From an uncultured Eubacteriales bacterium (GTDB taxonomy: Bacteria > Bacillota > Clostridia > Oscillospirales > Oscillospiraceae): a DNA stretch of 5,092 nt. The DNA lies in NCBI GenBank assembly GCA_934567745.1, contig CAKTJM010000126.1, forward strand, positions 1 to 5,092, written 5' to 3'. Within the stretch, counting starts at the first letter, position 1; every line of letters starts with the position of its first letter. The notes beneath the pieces were generated by a model. That model was not told where the DNA came from, did no database searches, and saw only the letters and a program-made list of their open reading frames with translations. Made by a program: the position numbers and the translations under genes. Positions 1 to 5,092 of the stretch are shown one piece after another.

Positions 1-2281
1 GCACCAGGATCTGGGGCAGGACGAAGAGGACGAGGAACATGGAGATCAGCGTGCCGCGGCTGAGGCACTGGCCGATGCCGACGATCGACGGCTCGGTGGT
101 GATCAGGCCGATGAGGAAGCCCGCCGCGGACAGGATCGACCCGGAGGTCAGCACCGTCGGGAAGGCGAGGTCCAGCGCGCCGATCAGCGCCTCGCGCGGG
201 GCCATGCCCCGCTGCTTCAGCTCCGAGTACCAGGTGGAGATGACGATGGCGTAGTCGATGTTCGCGCCCATCTGGATCGAGGTCACGATGAGGTAGCTCA
301 TGAAGAAGATGTTGGTGCCCAGGATCGTCGGGAAGGCGAAGTTGATCCAGATGCTCCCCTGGATGACCAGGATGAGCAGGATCGGCTGGCCCACGGACAT
401 AAAGGTGAACACCAGGACCAGGATGACGAACACCACGGACAGCACGCTGATCATCACGTTGTCGTGGGCGAAGGAGACGGACTGGTCGTAGTCGCTGGTG
501 GAGTTGCCGACCAGGTAGACCTCGTCGCTGTCGTAATACTGTCCCACGATCTGGTGCAGGGTGTCGAGGAAGGCGAAGGTCTCGTCGCCCTCCTCGGGCA
601 GGGCCAGATCCAGCACCATCCGGGTGTAGTTCGGGCCGAGCATCTGCGCCTTGGCGTCGGTGATCTGCATGTAGGTGTCGTCGATGTCCTTCGCGTCGGC
701 CTCGTCCAGCGACAGGTAGCCGTTCTCCTTCTCCTGATGGAGGAAGAGGACCATGTCCATCACGGGCACGGTGTAGCTCTCGATGCCGCCGACGATGGGA
801 CCGTAGTTGTCCTCCTGGTCCACGGTGTAGGCGGCGTAGAGGACGCAGGCCTCCTCATAGCTCAGGTCCATCATCTCGGAGAACTGGCGGGGCGTGAGCT
901 GGTCGGTCAGGCAGTAGCCGGGCTTGGCTTCGACGTTCGACAGGCCCATGGCGTAGGACACCTCGTCGCGCGCGGACAGGGCGCGCAGGACGGCCTGCTC
1001 GCTGGCGGTGTCGCCCCGGGGGACGACCACGGCCAGGACGTTCTGCGTGCCGAAGGTGGCGTCGATCCGGTCCGCGGCGGCCTGATGCTCGTTGCGGCGC
1101 ACCGTCATCACGGAGTTATCTCCGTAGACGTACGGGCAGTGGTTCGAGAGGACGAAGCCGCCCACGATGCACACGAGGAACACCGGCACGCCGATGTGCC
1201 GCATGGCGTAGACGAATTTGCCCCAGCGGTCGATCTTCGGGATGAAGTCCTTGTGCCGCGTGCGCTCCATCGCGCGGGAGAAGAGCAGCAGCAGGCCGGG
1301 CATCAGCGTGAACACCGCGAGCATGCTCAGCAGGATCGCCTTGATGAGCACCAGGCCCAGGTCGAAGCCGATGCGGAACTGCATGAACATCATCGCGGCC
1401 AGACCGGAGATGGTGGTCAGGCTGCTGGCCGAGATGGACGGGATCGCCGCGCTGACGGCGGCGATGCAGGCGGTCCGGTCGTCGGGCGCGTGCTCGCGCT
1501 CCTCCAGGAAGCGGTGGAGCAGGATGATCGAGTAGTCGATGGCCAGCGCCAGCTGGAGCACGACGGTCACCGAGTCCGAGACGAAGGAGATCTCGCCGAA
1601 AACGAAGTTGGTGCCCTTGTTCAGCAGCGCCGCCGCGATGAAGGTGATGAGCAGCACCGGTACCTCGGCATAGGACCGCGAGGTCAGCAGCAGGACCAGC
1701 ACGATGATGGCCGCCGCCACGGCGAGGATCGTCCCCATCTCGCTGTCGAGGGTGTCGGACTTGGAGTAGCCGACCTCCGTATCGACCATGGTGTCGAAGG
1801 GCGCGAGCAGGTCCTCCACGGCGGCCAGGCTGTCCTTGGCCGTCTGGTCGTCGTCCTCCCCGCGGAAGGTGACGGTGATGAGGGCATCCGCCCCCTGTAG
1901 GTAGTCCTCGATGCCCTTGTCGGCGGTGGAGGGCAGGGCCGCCGCGTCGGGGTCCTCGTCCCAGAAGTCCACGGAGGACACGCCGTCCACCGTCTCGATC
2001 CGGTCGGCCAGGTCGCGCGCGATCTCATAGGTCACGTTGGACACCAGGATCCGCGCGGTGCCATAGGTCTCCATCTCGTCCTCCATCAGCGTGAGGCCCC
2101 GCCGGGTCTCCGTCGTCGCCGGGAGGTACTGCGTCAGGTCGTCGCAGACCCGCACCCAGCCCTGGGTGACCAGGCTGGCGATGAGGGCGATGGCGTAGAG
2201 GAAGAAGATCAGGTTCCGCTTGTCCACGATGAAGGTGGCCAATTTTTCAAAAAAGCTGTTTTTCTTTGGCTGTTCGCTCAT
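1..2281 (-). CDS. MMPL/RND-superfamily membrane exporter, 3' end beyond window
   Basis: The minus-strand frame is open from ATG 2281 to the left edge, giving 760 residues and no stop, so the C-terminus is missing. The protein shows the two-fold repeat of RND permeases. A first membrane helix lies near residues 24-41, followed by an extracytoplasmic domain to about residue 185. A block of hydrophobic helices then carries the repeat motif ALAIDYSIILLHRF, with Asp249-Tyr250. A second extracytoplasmic domain follows TM7 (around residues 370-385), and a second helix block carries QMGANIDYAIVISTW, with Asp676-Tyr677. The paired Asp-Tyr motifs in TM4 and TM10 are the MMPL hallmark, where the acidic residue is linked to proton coupling. 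By family it would export lipids, drugs or other hydrophobic compounds by proton antiport; the substrate cannot be told. The start is supported by AAGGTGG (2286-2292), four bases upstream, and by a promoter further out. No membrane-fusion partner gene is visible, as usual for this Gram-positive type. Confidence 0.93.
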   Translation of the reverse strand, partial: MSEQPKKNSFFEKLATFIVDKRNLIFFLYAIALIASLVTQGWVRVCDDLTQYLPATTETRRGLTLMEDEMETYGTARILVSNVTYEIARDLADRIETVDGVSSVDFWDEDPDAAALPSTADKGIEDYLQGADALITVTFRGEDDDQTAKDSLAAVEDLLAPFDTMVDTEVGYSKSDTLDSEMGTILAVAAAIIVLVLLLTSRSYAEVPVLLITFIAAALLNKGTNFVFGEISFVSDSVTVVLQLALAIDYSIILLHRFLEEREHAPDDRTACIAAVSAAIPSISASSLTTISGLAAMMFMQFRIGFDLGLVLIKAILLSMLAVFTLMPGLLLLFSRAMERTRHKDFIPKIDRWGKFVYAMRHIGVPVFLVCIVGGFVLSNHCPYVYGDNSVMTVRRNEHQAAADRIDATFGTQNVLAVVVPRGDTASEQAVLRALSARDEVSYAMGLSNVEAKPGYCLTDQLTPRQFSEMMDLSYEEACVLYAAYTVDQEDNYGPIVGGIESYTVPVMDMVLFLHQEKENGYLSLDEADAKDIDDTYMQITDAKAQMLGPNYTRMVLDLALPEEGDETFAFLDTLHQIVGQYYDSDEVYLVGNSTSDYDQSVSFAHDNVMISVLSVVFVILVLVFTFMSVGQPILLILVIQGSIWINFAFPTILGTNIFFMSYLIVTSIQMGANIDYAIVISTWYSELKQRGMAPREALIGALDLAFPTVLTSGSILSAAGFLIGLITTEPSIVGIGQCLSRGTLISMFLVLFVLPQILV

Positions 2282-2297
2282 GGGTCCACCTTTCCCC

Positions 2298-2316
2298 GGC
2301 GGGGGCGCGCCCCGCC
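2298..2316 (-). promoter_or_regulatory. GC-rich hairpin in the MMPL leader
   Basis: GGCGGGG (2298-2304) pairs perfectly with CCCCGCC (2310-2316) around a five-base loop, making a 7-bp all-GC stem in the predicted exporter leader. It ends about five bases before the Shine-Dalgarno sequence (2286-2292). It could modulate ribosome access, but it lacks a T-tract, so it is not a terminator. The structure is seen; the function is inference. Confidence 0.3.
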
Positions 2317-2343
2317 GTGCCGTTACAGGAATTGGGCCTTTTT

Positions 2344-2372
2344 ATCATATCGGTTTCTGCGGCGGATGGCAA
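2344..2372 (-). promoter_or_regulatory. Sigma-A-type promoter for the MMPL exporter
   Basis: Read on the minus strand, TTGCCA (2367-2372) and TATGAT (2344-2349) are separated by exactly 17 bases, and each matches its consensus hexamer at five of six positions. Transcription would begin near 2337, giving a leader of about 56 bases before the ATG at 2281. An A/T-rich stretch follows the -10. Inverted repeats surround the -35 (see findings), so regulation is possible. Confidence 0.65.
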
Positions 2373-2455
2373 CAGTCAAAAACCGGTCATCCGTCAGATT
2401 TGTTCGTTCCGCCGATTTTCTGTGGGATATCAGACAGTCGGCTATCATTTGTACA

Positions 2456-2485
2456 GTGACAGCTGCGCCCCGCCTGTGGTATACT
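2456..2485 (+). promoter_or_regulatory. Extended -10 promoter for the cytidylate-kinase-like gene
   Basis: GTGACA (2456-2461) and TATACT (2480-2485) match the -35 and -10 hexamers at five of six positions each, with an 18-base spacer. A TG one base upstream of the -10 (2477-2478) makes an extended -10 element. Transcription would start near 2492, leaving a leader of about 76 bases. That leader contains a small ACGGG/CCCGT stem (2514-2518 with 2523-2527) and the 10-bp palindrome CGTGCGCACG (2525-2534). Confidence 0.65.
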
Positions 2486-2567
2486 GGAACGAAACGATGG
2501 GGCGTGTTGAACGACGGGAGCGCCCGTGCGCACGCGCCGAGAGGCAGGAACGAAGAGGGGGATCCAC

Positions 2568-3182
2568 ATGGGGAAACGAGTCATCGCACTGGGCCGCCAG
2601 TTCGGCAGCGGCGGGCGTGAGATCGGGTACAGGCTCAGCCAGGCGCTCGGCTTCGCCTATTACGACCGGGAGCTGATCACCCTGGCGGCGGAGCGGGCGG
2701 AGGTCAACGAGGCGCTCTTCGCCGAGAAGGACGAGAAGGCCGCGAACCCGTGGCTCTTCAAGGCGTTCTACGACGGCGGCCCCAAGGTGCAGCAGGGTCG
2801 GTCCGCCGAGGACGTCCTGTTCCAGCTGCAAAGCGAGATCATCGAGGAGCTGGCGACGGAGAAGGACTGCATCCTCGTCGGCCGCTGCGCGGACCGCATC
2901 CTGGAGAGCCGCCACATCGACTGCCTGAGCCTGTTCATCTGTGCACCGTTCGACTGGCGCGTCCGCCACCGCATGGCGCTGGACGGTCTGGACGAGCGCG
3001 CGGCGAAGGCCCTGGTCGAGAAGACGGACAAGCAGCGGGAGAAGTATTACGAGCACTACACCGGCCGTCTCTGGGGCCTGCCGGAGAACTACGACCTGTG
3101 CATCAACAGCGCGCGCCTGGGCATCGACCGCACGGCGGCGCTCCTGGCGGAGCACTGCCGCCAGCTCTTCCCCGAGATCTGA
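2568..3182 (+). CDS. Cytidylate-kinase-like family P-loop protein
   Basis: This encodes 204 residues resembling the cytidylate-kinase-like family (Cytidylate_kin2 type), which is common in Clostridia. The N-terminus MGKRVIALGRQFGSGGREIG carries a glycine-rich nucleotide loop (residues 9-20) in which Arg17 stands where a classical Walker A has Lys, as in this family. Further family features are YYDRELI (31-37), the conserved VGRCADRIL block (104-112), a charged lid-like stretch around EKTDKQREKYYEHYTG (151-166) and LWGLPENYDLCIN (168-180). By homology it should bind ATP and phosphorylate a nucleotide or other small substrate in the cytoplasm. The true substrate of this family is not established, so it should not be equated with Cmk. 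The start at 2568 is preferred because GAGGGGG (2555-2561) lies six bases upstream; an in-frame GTG at 2526 has no such site and overlaps a palindrome. It is transcribed divergently from the exporter and stands alone. Confidence 0.9.
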   Translation: MGKRVIALGRQFGSGGREIGYRLSQALGFAYYDRELITLAAERAEVNEALFAEKDEKAANPWLFKAFYDGGPKVQQGRSAEDVLFQLQSEIIEELATEKDCILVGRCADRILESRHIDCLSLFICAPFDWRVRHRMALDGLDERAAKALVEKTDKQREKYYEHYTGRLWGLPENYDLCINSARLGIDRTAALLAEHCRQLFPEI

Positions 3183-3204
3183 GCGGGGGCAAAGCAAACA
3201 CATG

Positions 3205-3247
3205 AAAAAATAGACCGCCCGATTGCCCTGATGGGCGGTCGGGCGGT
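3205..3247 (-). terminator. Rho-independent terminator between convergent genes
   Basis: GACCGCCC (3213-3220) pairs with GGGCGGTC (3233-3240) around a 12-base loop. On the minus strand the stem is followed by TATTTTTT (3205-3212), a proper T-tract, so it ends transcription of the EcsC-type gene, whose stop lies at 3254. On the plus strand an alternative 9-bp stem forms, ACCGCCCGA (3214-3222) with TCGGGCGGT (3239-3247), followed only by GCTTTG. It may therefore also stop the kinase-like transcript, but less efficiently. Confidence 0.8.
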
Positions 3248-3253
3248 GCTTTG

Positions 3254-4021
3254 TCAGTCATCACTGATCGTTGCCGTATCGTGCGCTTCTTGGAGCTCTT
3301 CATGCGTGGTTCCGCAGACATCGCCATCGATGATACAGGTGAAGATCTCATCCTCTTCCGCGGAGGAGACATGGCTGGGATCCGACAGGACCGTGTCTTT
3401 CAAGGCATCTTTGAGCTTCAAACAGCATGGTTTGAAGGAAATGAACGTGATCCCTCCGCCGACGACCCCACCGATCACAGGGATGGCATTCTTCACGGAC
3501 TTTGCCAATACATCCTTGGTCAACTTGACGCCGAACCATTTCAGGACCGATTTGAGGATCGGATACAACGGCCCTTTCGTCAATGCCATGGAGAGGAGCT
3601 TTTTCTCGACACCCACGGATAAGGCTTTTGCGATGGCCTTGATCGCATTGCTTGCACCGGCTACGCCATACATGACACCAAGACAGAGGATGATCCGATT
3701 CACCGTGGCACTGTCGAGAGCCAAGCCATCCTCGTCGGCATCGATCTCAGGGGAACCATATAGGTACAGGAGCTTTTGGATCGTTCTAAGTGTATATCCA
3801 TAGTATTGGACGATGTCCGCCGGGATGGTCGCGGCAAGACTGATGCCACCGGGCATACCGAGCGCGGTCGATATCCCGGAAACGCAATTCCGCTCATAGT
3901 TGATGACATCGTCTGCGATCTCGCCGATCGCGTACTCAGGGATCCCCGCGAGAGCAGGGGAGGAGGAGATCGCCTTGGAGATGGTCTCCTTGGGATAACG
4001 ATTCAATAGTTCTCGTCTCAA
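3254..4021 (-). CDS. EcsC-family protein (downstream part of a split gene)
   Basis: The frame codes for 255 residues if begun at TTG 4021. I recognise the EcsC family from the central block ending in GMPGG (55-59), IPADI (66-70) and YYGYTLRTIQKLLYLYG (73-89), and from the glycine-rich segment AIPVIGGVVGGGITF (179-193), which resembles a membrane-associating hairpin. The C-terminus is acidic. EcsC proteins are bacterial membrane-associated proteins of unclear function; the name comes from the Bacillus ecs locus, but this is not an Ecs transporter operon. The start is weak: TTG, no convincing Shine-Dalgarno sequence, and the first internal Met (56) falls inside the conserved domain. The frame remains open upstream to a TGA at 4109-4111, and its codons just before the TTG read ACVHVSRDAF, which continues sensibly into LRREL. 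I therefore think it is the body of a gene that began at 4203 and was shifted out of frame. GC content is roughly 50-53% in sampled lines, against about 67% in the kinase gene. Confidence 0.78.
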   Translation of the reverse strand: MRRELLNRYPKETISKAISSSPALAGIPEYAIGEIADDVINYERNCVSGISTALGMPGGISLAATIPADIVQYYGYTLRTIQKLLYLYGSPEIDADEDGLALDSATVNRIILCLGVMYGVAGASNAIKAIAKALSVGVEKKLLSMALTKGPLYPILKSVLKWFGVKLTKDVLAKSVKNAIPVIGGVVGGGITFISFKPCCLKLKDALKDTVLSDPSHVSSAEEDEIFTCIIDGDVCGTTHEELQEAHDTATISDD

Positions 4022-4203
4022 AAAGGCATCTCTGCTGACATGTACGCAGGCATTTTGAATGCAAGGATGATGATGTCCAGTATATCGACTGTTCCGTCCT
4101 TGTTTACGTCAAGAGCCGTCGTGATATTGGCTGTGGTTGAGCCTTTTGCTTTTTTGATCGTGTCTTTTGCCGCTTTTAGCGGATCTGTCTTTTTATTTGT
4201 CAT
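4018..4203 (-). CDS. Short protein with a dockerin/EF-hand calcium loop (upstream part of a split gene)
   Basis: From ATG 4203 this frame gives 61 residues. Residues 1-20 are lysine-rich and likely helical (MTNKKTDPLKAAKDTIKKAK). Residues 32-43 read DVNKDGTVDILD, a 12-residue calcium loop with ligands at positions 1, 3, 5, 9 and 12 (Asp32, Asn34, Asp36, Asp40, Asp43), the dockerin type I pattern, followed by the hydrophobic IIILAFK. Only one such loop is present, whereas true cellulosomal dockerins have two, and there is no signal peptide, so this is not a normal dockerin. The stop TGA overlaps the candidate TTG of the EcsC frame (TTGA). Six G residues (4214-4219), ten bases upstream of the ATG, may serve as ribosome binding site. 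An upstream in-frame ATG at 4269 has no such site and reads an unconvincing extension. The last 10 residues (AYMSAEMPF region) appear to be out-of-frame read-through after a deletion. Confidence 0.6.
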   Translation of the reverse strand: MTNKKTDPLKAAKDTIKKAKGSTTANITTALDVNKDGTVDILDIIILAFKMPAYMSAEMPF

Positions 4204-4238
4204 GATCCCATATCCCCCCAAATCGAAATGATCCCATA
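4202..4238 (-). repeat. 11-bp direct repeat spanning the start codon of the split gene
   Basis: On the minus strand TATGGGATCAT occurs twice, at 4228-4238 and 4202-4212, with start-to-start spacing of 26 bases. The second copy includes the first two bases of the ATG start at 4203. The G-rich candidate ribosome binding site lies between the copies. It may be a small duplication or a regulator-binding repeat; the sequence does not say which. Confidence 0.45.
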
Positions 4239-4326
4239 AGACAGGCTCCCATCGGATCACGGCCTGCATGATAGGGCTTGCTTTTTTCGCGGAGACGATC
4301 GCCAGTGAAGGATGTCAGTTTATTAC

Positions 4327-4355
4327 ATTTTACCGTTTTTCAGCGCGTATTGCAA
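4327..4355 (-). promoter_or_regulatory. Promoter for the EF-hand/EcsC gene
   Basis: On the minus strand TTGCAA (4350-4355) and TAAAAT (4327-4332) are separated by 17 bases, matching the consensus at four and five of six positions. Transcription would start near 4320, giving an untranslated leader of about 117 bases to the ATG at 4203. The promoter begins only about 25 bases beyond the T-tract of the neighbouring gene's terminator, so the split gene is an independent unit. I see no recognisable riboswitch in the leader. Confidence 0.6.
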
Positions 4356-4379
4356 GCGAGGGAGATGCTCTGCCGCAAG

Positions 4380-4421
4380 AAAAAAGCCAGCACCCTGCCA
4401 CCGTTTTGAGTGGCAGGGTGC
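4380..4421 (-). terminator. Strong Rho-independent terminator of the TipA-like gene
   Basis: Bases 4390-4400 and 4411-4421 form a perfect 11-bp stem (GCACCCTGCCA with TGGCAGGGTGC) around a 10-base loop. On the minus strand it is followed, after four bases, by six T residues (4380-4385). It lies about 36 bases past the TGA of the TipA-like regulator (4458-4460) and separates that gene from the EF-hand/EcsC gene. Confidence 0.88.
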
Positions 4422-4457
4422 CGTTTCGTCGTGATGGGCCAACGCTCGGCGGTCCCA

Positions 4458-5092
4458 TCACTTCCCGCAGTAGGCCCGGATCGCCTCCGCCGCGAAGGCG
4501 GCCGTCCCCGCGCCGCCGACCTTGTCGATGTTCCGGCGGAACCGCTCGTCGGCGACATACAGCTCGCCCAGTCCCGCCAGGATCTCCTCCGTGCAGGGGT
4601 AGGAATGGTCGGTGATGGTCTGCTGAAGGGCACGGACGACGTCCTGGACCTTCGGGTCGTCGGGGGCGAGCTGCCGCAGTCCGCCCAGCGCGGCGAAGTG
4701 CGCCATCAGCTCGGCTGGGTCACCGGCCGTACCGGCCTGCGTCCGGGCCGCGTGTTCCTGGTAGGCGGCGGTGCCGCCCCATTTGGCCTTGACCTCGTCG
4801 GCGTACTGGTCCAGCTCGGTCTTGTCGAATGCGTCGAATCTCATCGGGATCGCTCCTGTCTCTAAAGTCTCACGGGCGAGGGCGATGAGCCGATCCAGCT
4901 GCTCCCGCCGCAGCTCCAGCAGCCGGATCTGGTCTGCCAGCGCGGCGGCGCGGTCAAAGCCGGGGTCGTCCAGGATGCGCTCGATGTCCCGCAGCGGGAA
5001 CGCCAGCTCCCGGAACAGCAGGATGACCTGGAGCCGCGCCAGGGCGGTCTCGTCGTACCGGCGATAGCCCGTCTCCGTGCGCTCCGTGGGCG
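4458..5092 (-). CDS. MerR-family regulator with TipAS drug-recognition domain, 5' end beyond window
   Basis: The minus-strand frame is open from the right edge to TGA 4458, showing 210 residues; the first 25-30, holding the start of the helix-turn-helix, are outside. Visible residues begin PTERTETGYRRYDETALARL, the wing and second half of a MerR DNA-binding domain, followed by the helix FRELAFPLRDIERIL and a coiled-coil dimerisation helix up to RLIALARETLETGAIP. The last 128 residues, from Met at 4844, are a TipAS domain: FDKTELDQYADEVKAKWGG, then YPCTEEILAGLGELYVADERFRRNIDKVG and a final FAAEAIRAYC. TipA-type regulators bind thiopeptides or other drugs through this domain and activate their targets and often their own promoter. 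The segment between the conserved Trp and YPC is about six residues shorter than in Streptomyces TipAS, as I recall that sequence. Its promoter and targets lie outside; it ends at the terminator at 4380-4421. Confidence 0.9.
   Translation of the reverse strand, partial: PTERTETGYRRYDETALARLQVILLFRELAFPLRDIERILDDPGFDRAAALADQIRLLELRREQLDRLIALARETLETGAIPMRFDAFDKTELDQYADEVKAKWGGTAAYQEHAARTQAGTAGDPAELMAHFAALGGLRQLAPDDPKVQDVVRALQQTITDHSYPCTEEILAGLGELYVADERFRRNIDKVGGAGTAAFAAEAIRAYCGK
4842..4859 (-). promoter_or_regulatory. Internal ribosome binding site and ATG for a stand-alone TipAS domain
   Basis: Within the regulator, ACAGGAG (complement of 4853-4859) sits eight bases before an in-frame ATG (4842-4844), exactly at the boundary between the coiled coil and the TipAS domain. 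Starting there would give a 128-residue drug-binding protein without the DNA-binding part. Streptomyces lividans tipA makes such a short form (TipAS) from an internal start. The Shine-Dalgarno site is seen; its use here is inference. Confidence 0.5.

Larger units (their letters stand above)
3254..4203 (-). pseudogene. Composite: probable frameshifted EF-hand/dockerin-loop–EcsC gene
   Basis: The two preceding entries read as one gene. The span from ATG 4203 to the stop is 950 bases, which is one short of a multiple of three. Adding one base near 4046-4048 (minus-strand CCTG-CG to CCTGGCG) would read KMPGVHVSRDAFLRREL and give a single protein of about 316 residues. Alternatives are translational coupling through the TTGA overlap, a -1 slip on the T-run just before the stop (complement of 4020-4024), or a sequencing or assembly error. 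Which applies cannot be decided from this window. Confidence 0.5.

Noticed and set aside
464..1900. A 478-residue plus-strand open frame
   Set aside because: It is codon-for-codon antisense to the MMPL exporter frame; its protein is biased toward Val, His, Gln, Asp and Arg with no recognisable domain, as expected for the mirror of a GC-rich gene.
2513..2534. Small stems in the kinase leader as a riboswitch
   Set aside because: Only a 5-bp stem and a 10-bp palindrome are visible, with no terminator alternative or known aptamer core.
2445..3203. A 252-residue minus-strand open frame over the kinase-like gene
   Set aside because: It is a GC-rich shadow of a well-supported plus-strand gene, with no domain resemblance and running across the promoter region.
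3231..3803. A 190-residue plus-strand open frame
   Set aside because: It lies antisense to the EcsC-type gene, starts inside the terminator hairpin, and shows no family features.
4204..4269. Upstream ATG at 4269 as start of the dockerin-loop protein
   Set aside because: No Shine-Dalgarno site precedes it and the extra 22 residues look random, while ATG 4203 has a G-rich site and a typical lysine-rich start.
4458..4844. Stand-alone 128-residue TipAS protein as the only product here
   Set aside because: The frame stays open upstream through 82 residues of clear MerR sequence to the window edge, so the full regulator is the primary gene; the short form is kept as a possible second product.
1..5092. 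TipA-like regulator controlling the MMPL exporter
   Set aside because: The genes are separated by two other genes and two terminators, and the exporter promoter has a 17-base spacer rather than the 19-20 bases typical of MerR-activated promoters. No direct support.

Overview
The window looks like chromosomal DNA from a GC-rich, low-complexity-free member of the Clostridia, most plausibly an Oscillospiraceae-type gut Firmicute. This is an inference from four things seen together: an MMPL-type RND transporter of the Firmicute kind, a stand-alone cytidylate-kinase-like protein typical of Clostridia, purine-rich Shine-Dalgarno sites with sigma-A-like promoters, and Rho-independent terminators. 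I cannot name a species.

Layout, left to right. (1) Positions 1-2281, minus strand: the first 760 residues of an RND/MMPL-superfamily exporter whose C-terminus runs off the left edge. (2) Positions 2282-2567: a divergent intergenic region with one good promoter in each direction; the minus-strand promoter has inverted repeats around its -35 and a GC-rich leader hairpin. (3) Positions 2568-3182, plus strand: a 204-residue cytidylate-kinase-like P-loop protein. (4) Positions 3205-3247: a terminator between convergent genes, with its T-tract on the minus strand. (5) Positions 3254-4203, minus strand: an EcsC-family protein preceded by a short reading frame carrying a perfect dockerin/EF-hand calcium-loop motif. 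The two pieces lie in different frames and look like one gene broken by a single missing base near 4046-4048. It has its own promoter at 4327-4355 and is clearly less GC-rich than its neighbours. (6) Positions 4380-4421: a strong minus-strand terminator. (7) Positions 4458-5092, minus strand: a MerR-family regulator with a C-terminal TipAS drug-recognition domain, whose N-terminus runs off the right edge. It has a well-placed internal ribosome binding site that could also produce the TipAS domain alone, as in Streptomyces tipA.

The genes appear to be separate transcription units rather than one operon. A drug-sensing TipA-like regulator and an RND exporter are both present, but nothing in the sequence links them: the regulator is about 2.2 kb away, with two unrelated genes and two terminators between. 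The most interesting item is the dockerin-loop plus EcsC arrangement, which lacks a signal peptide and appears to be frameshifted. No tRNA, rRNA, CRISPR array or insertion sequence is visible.
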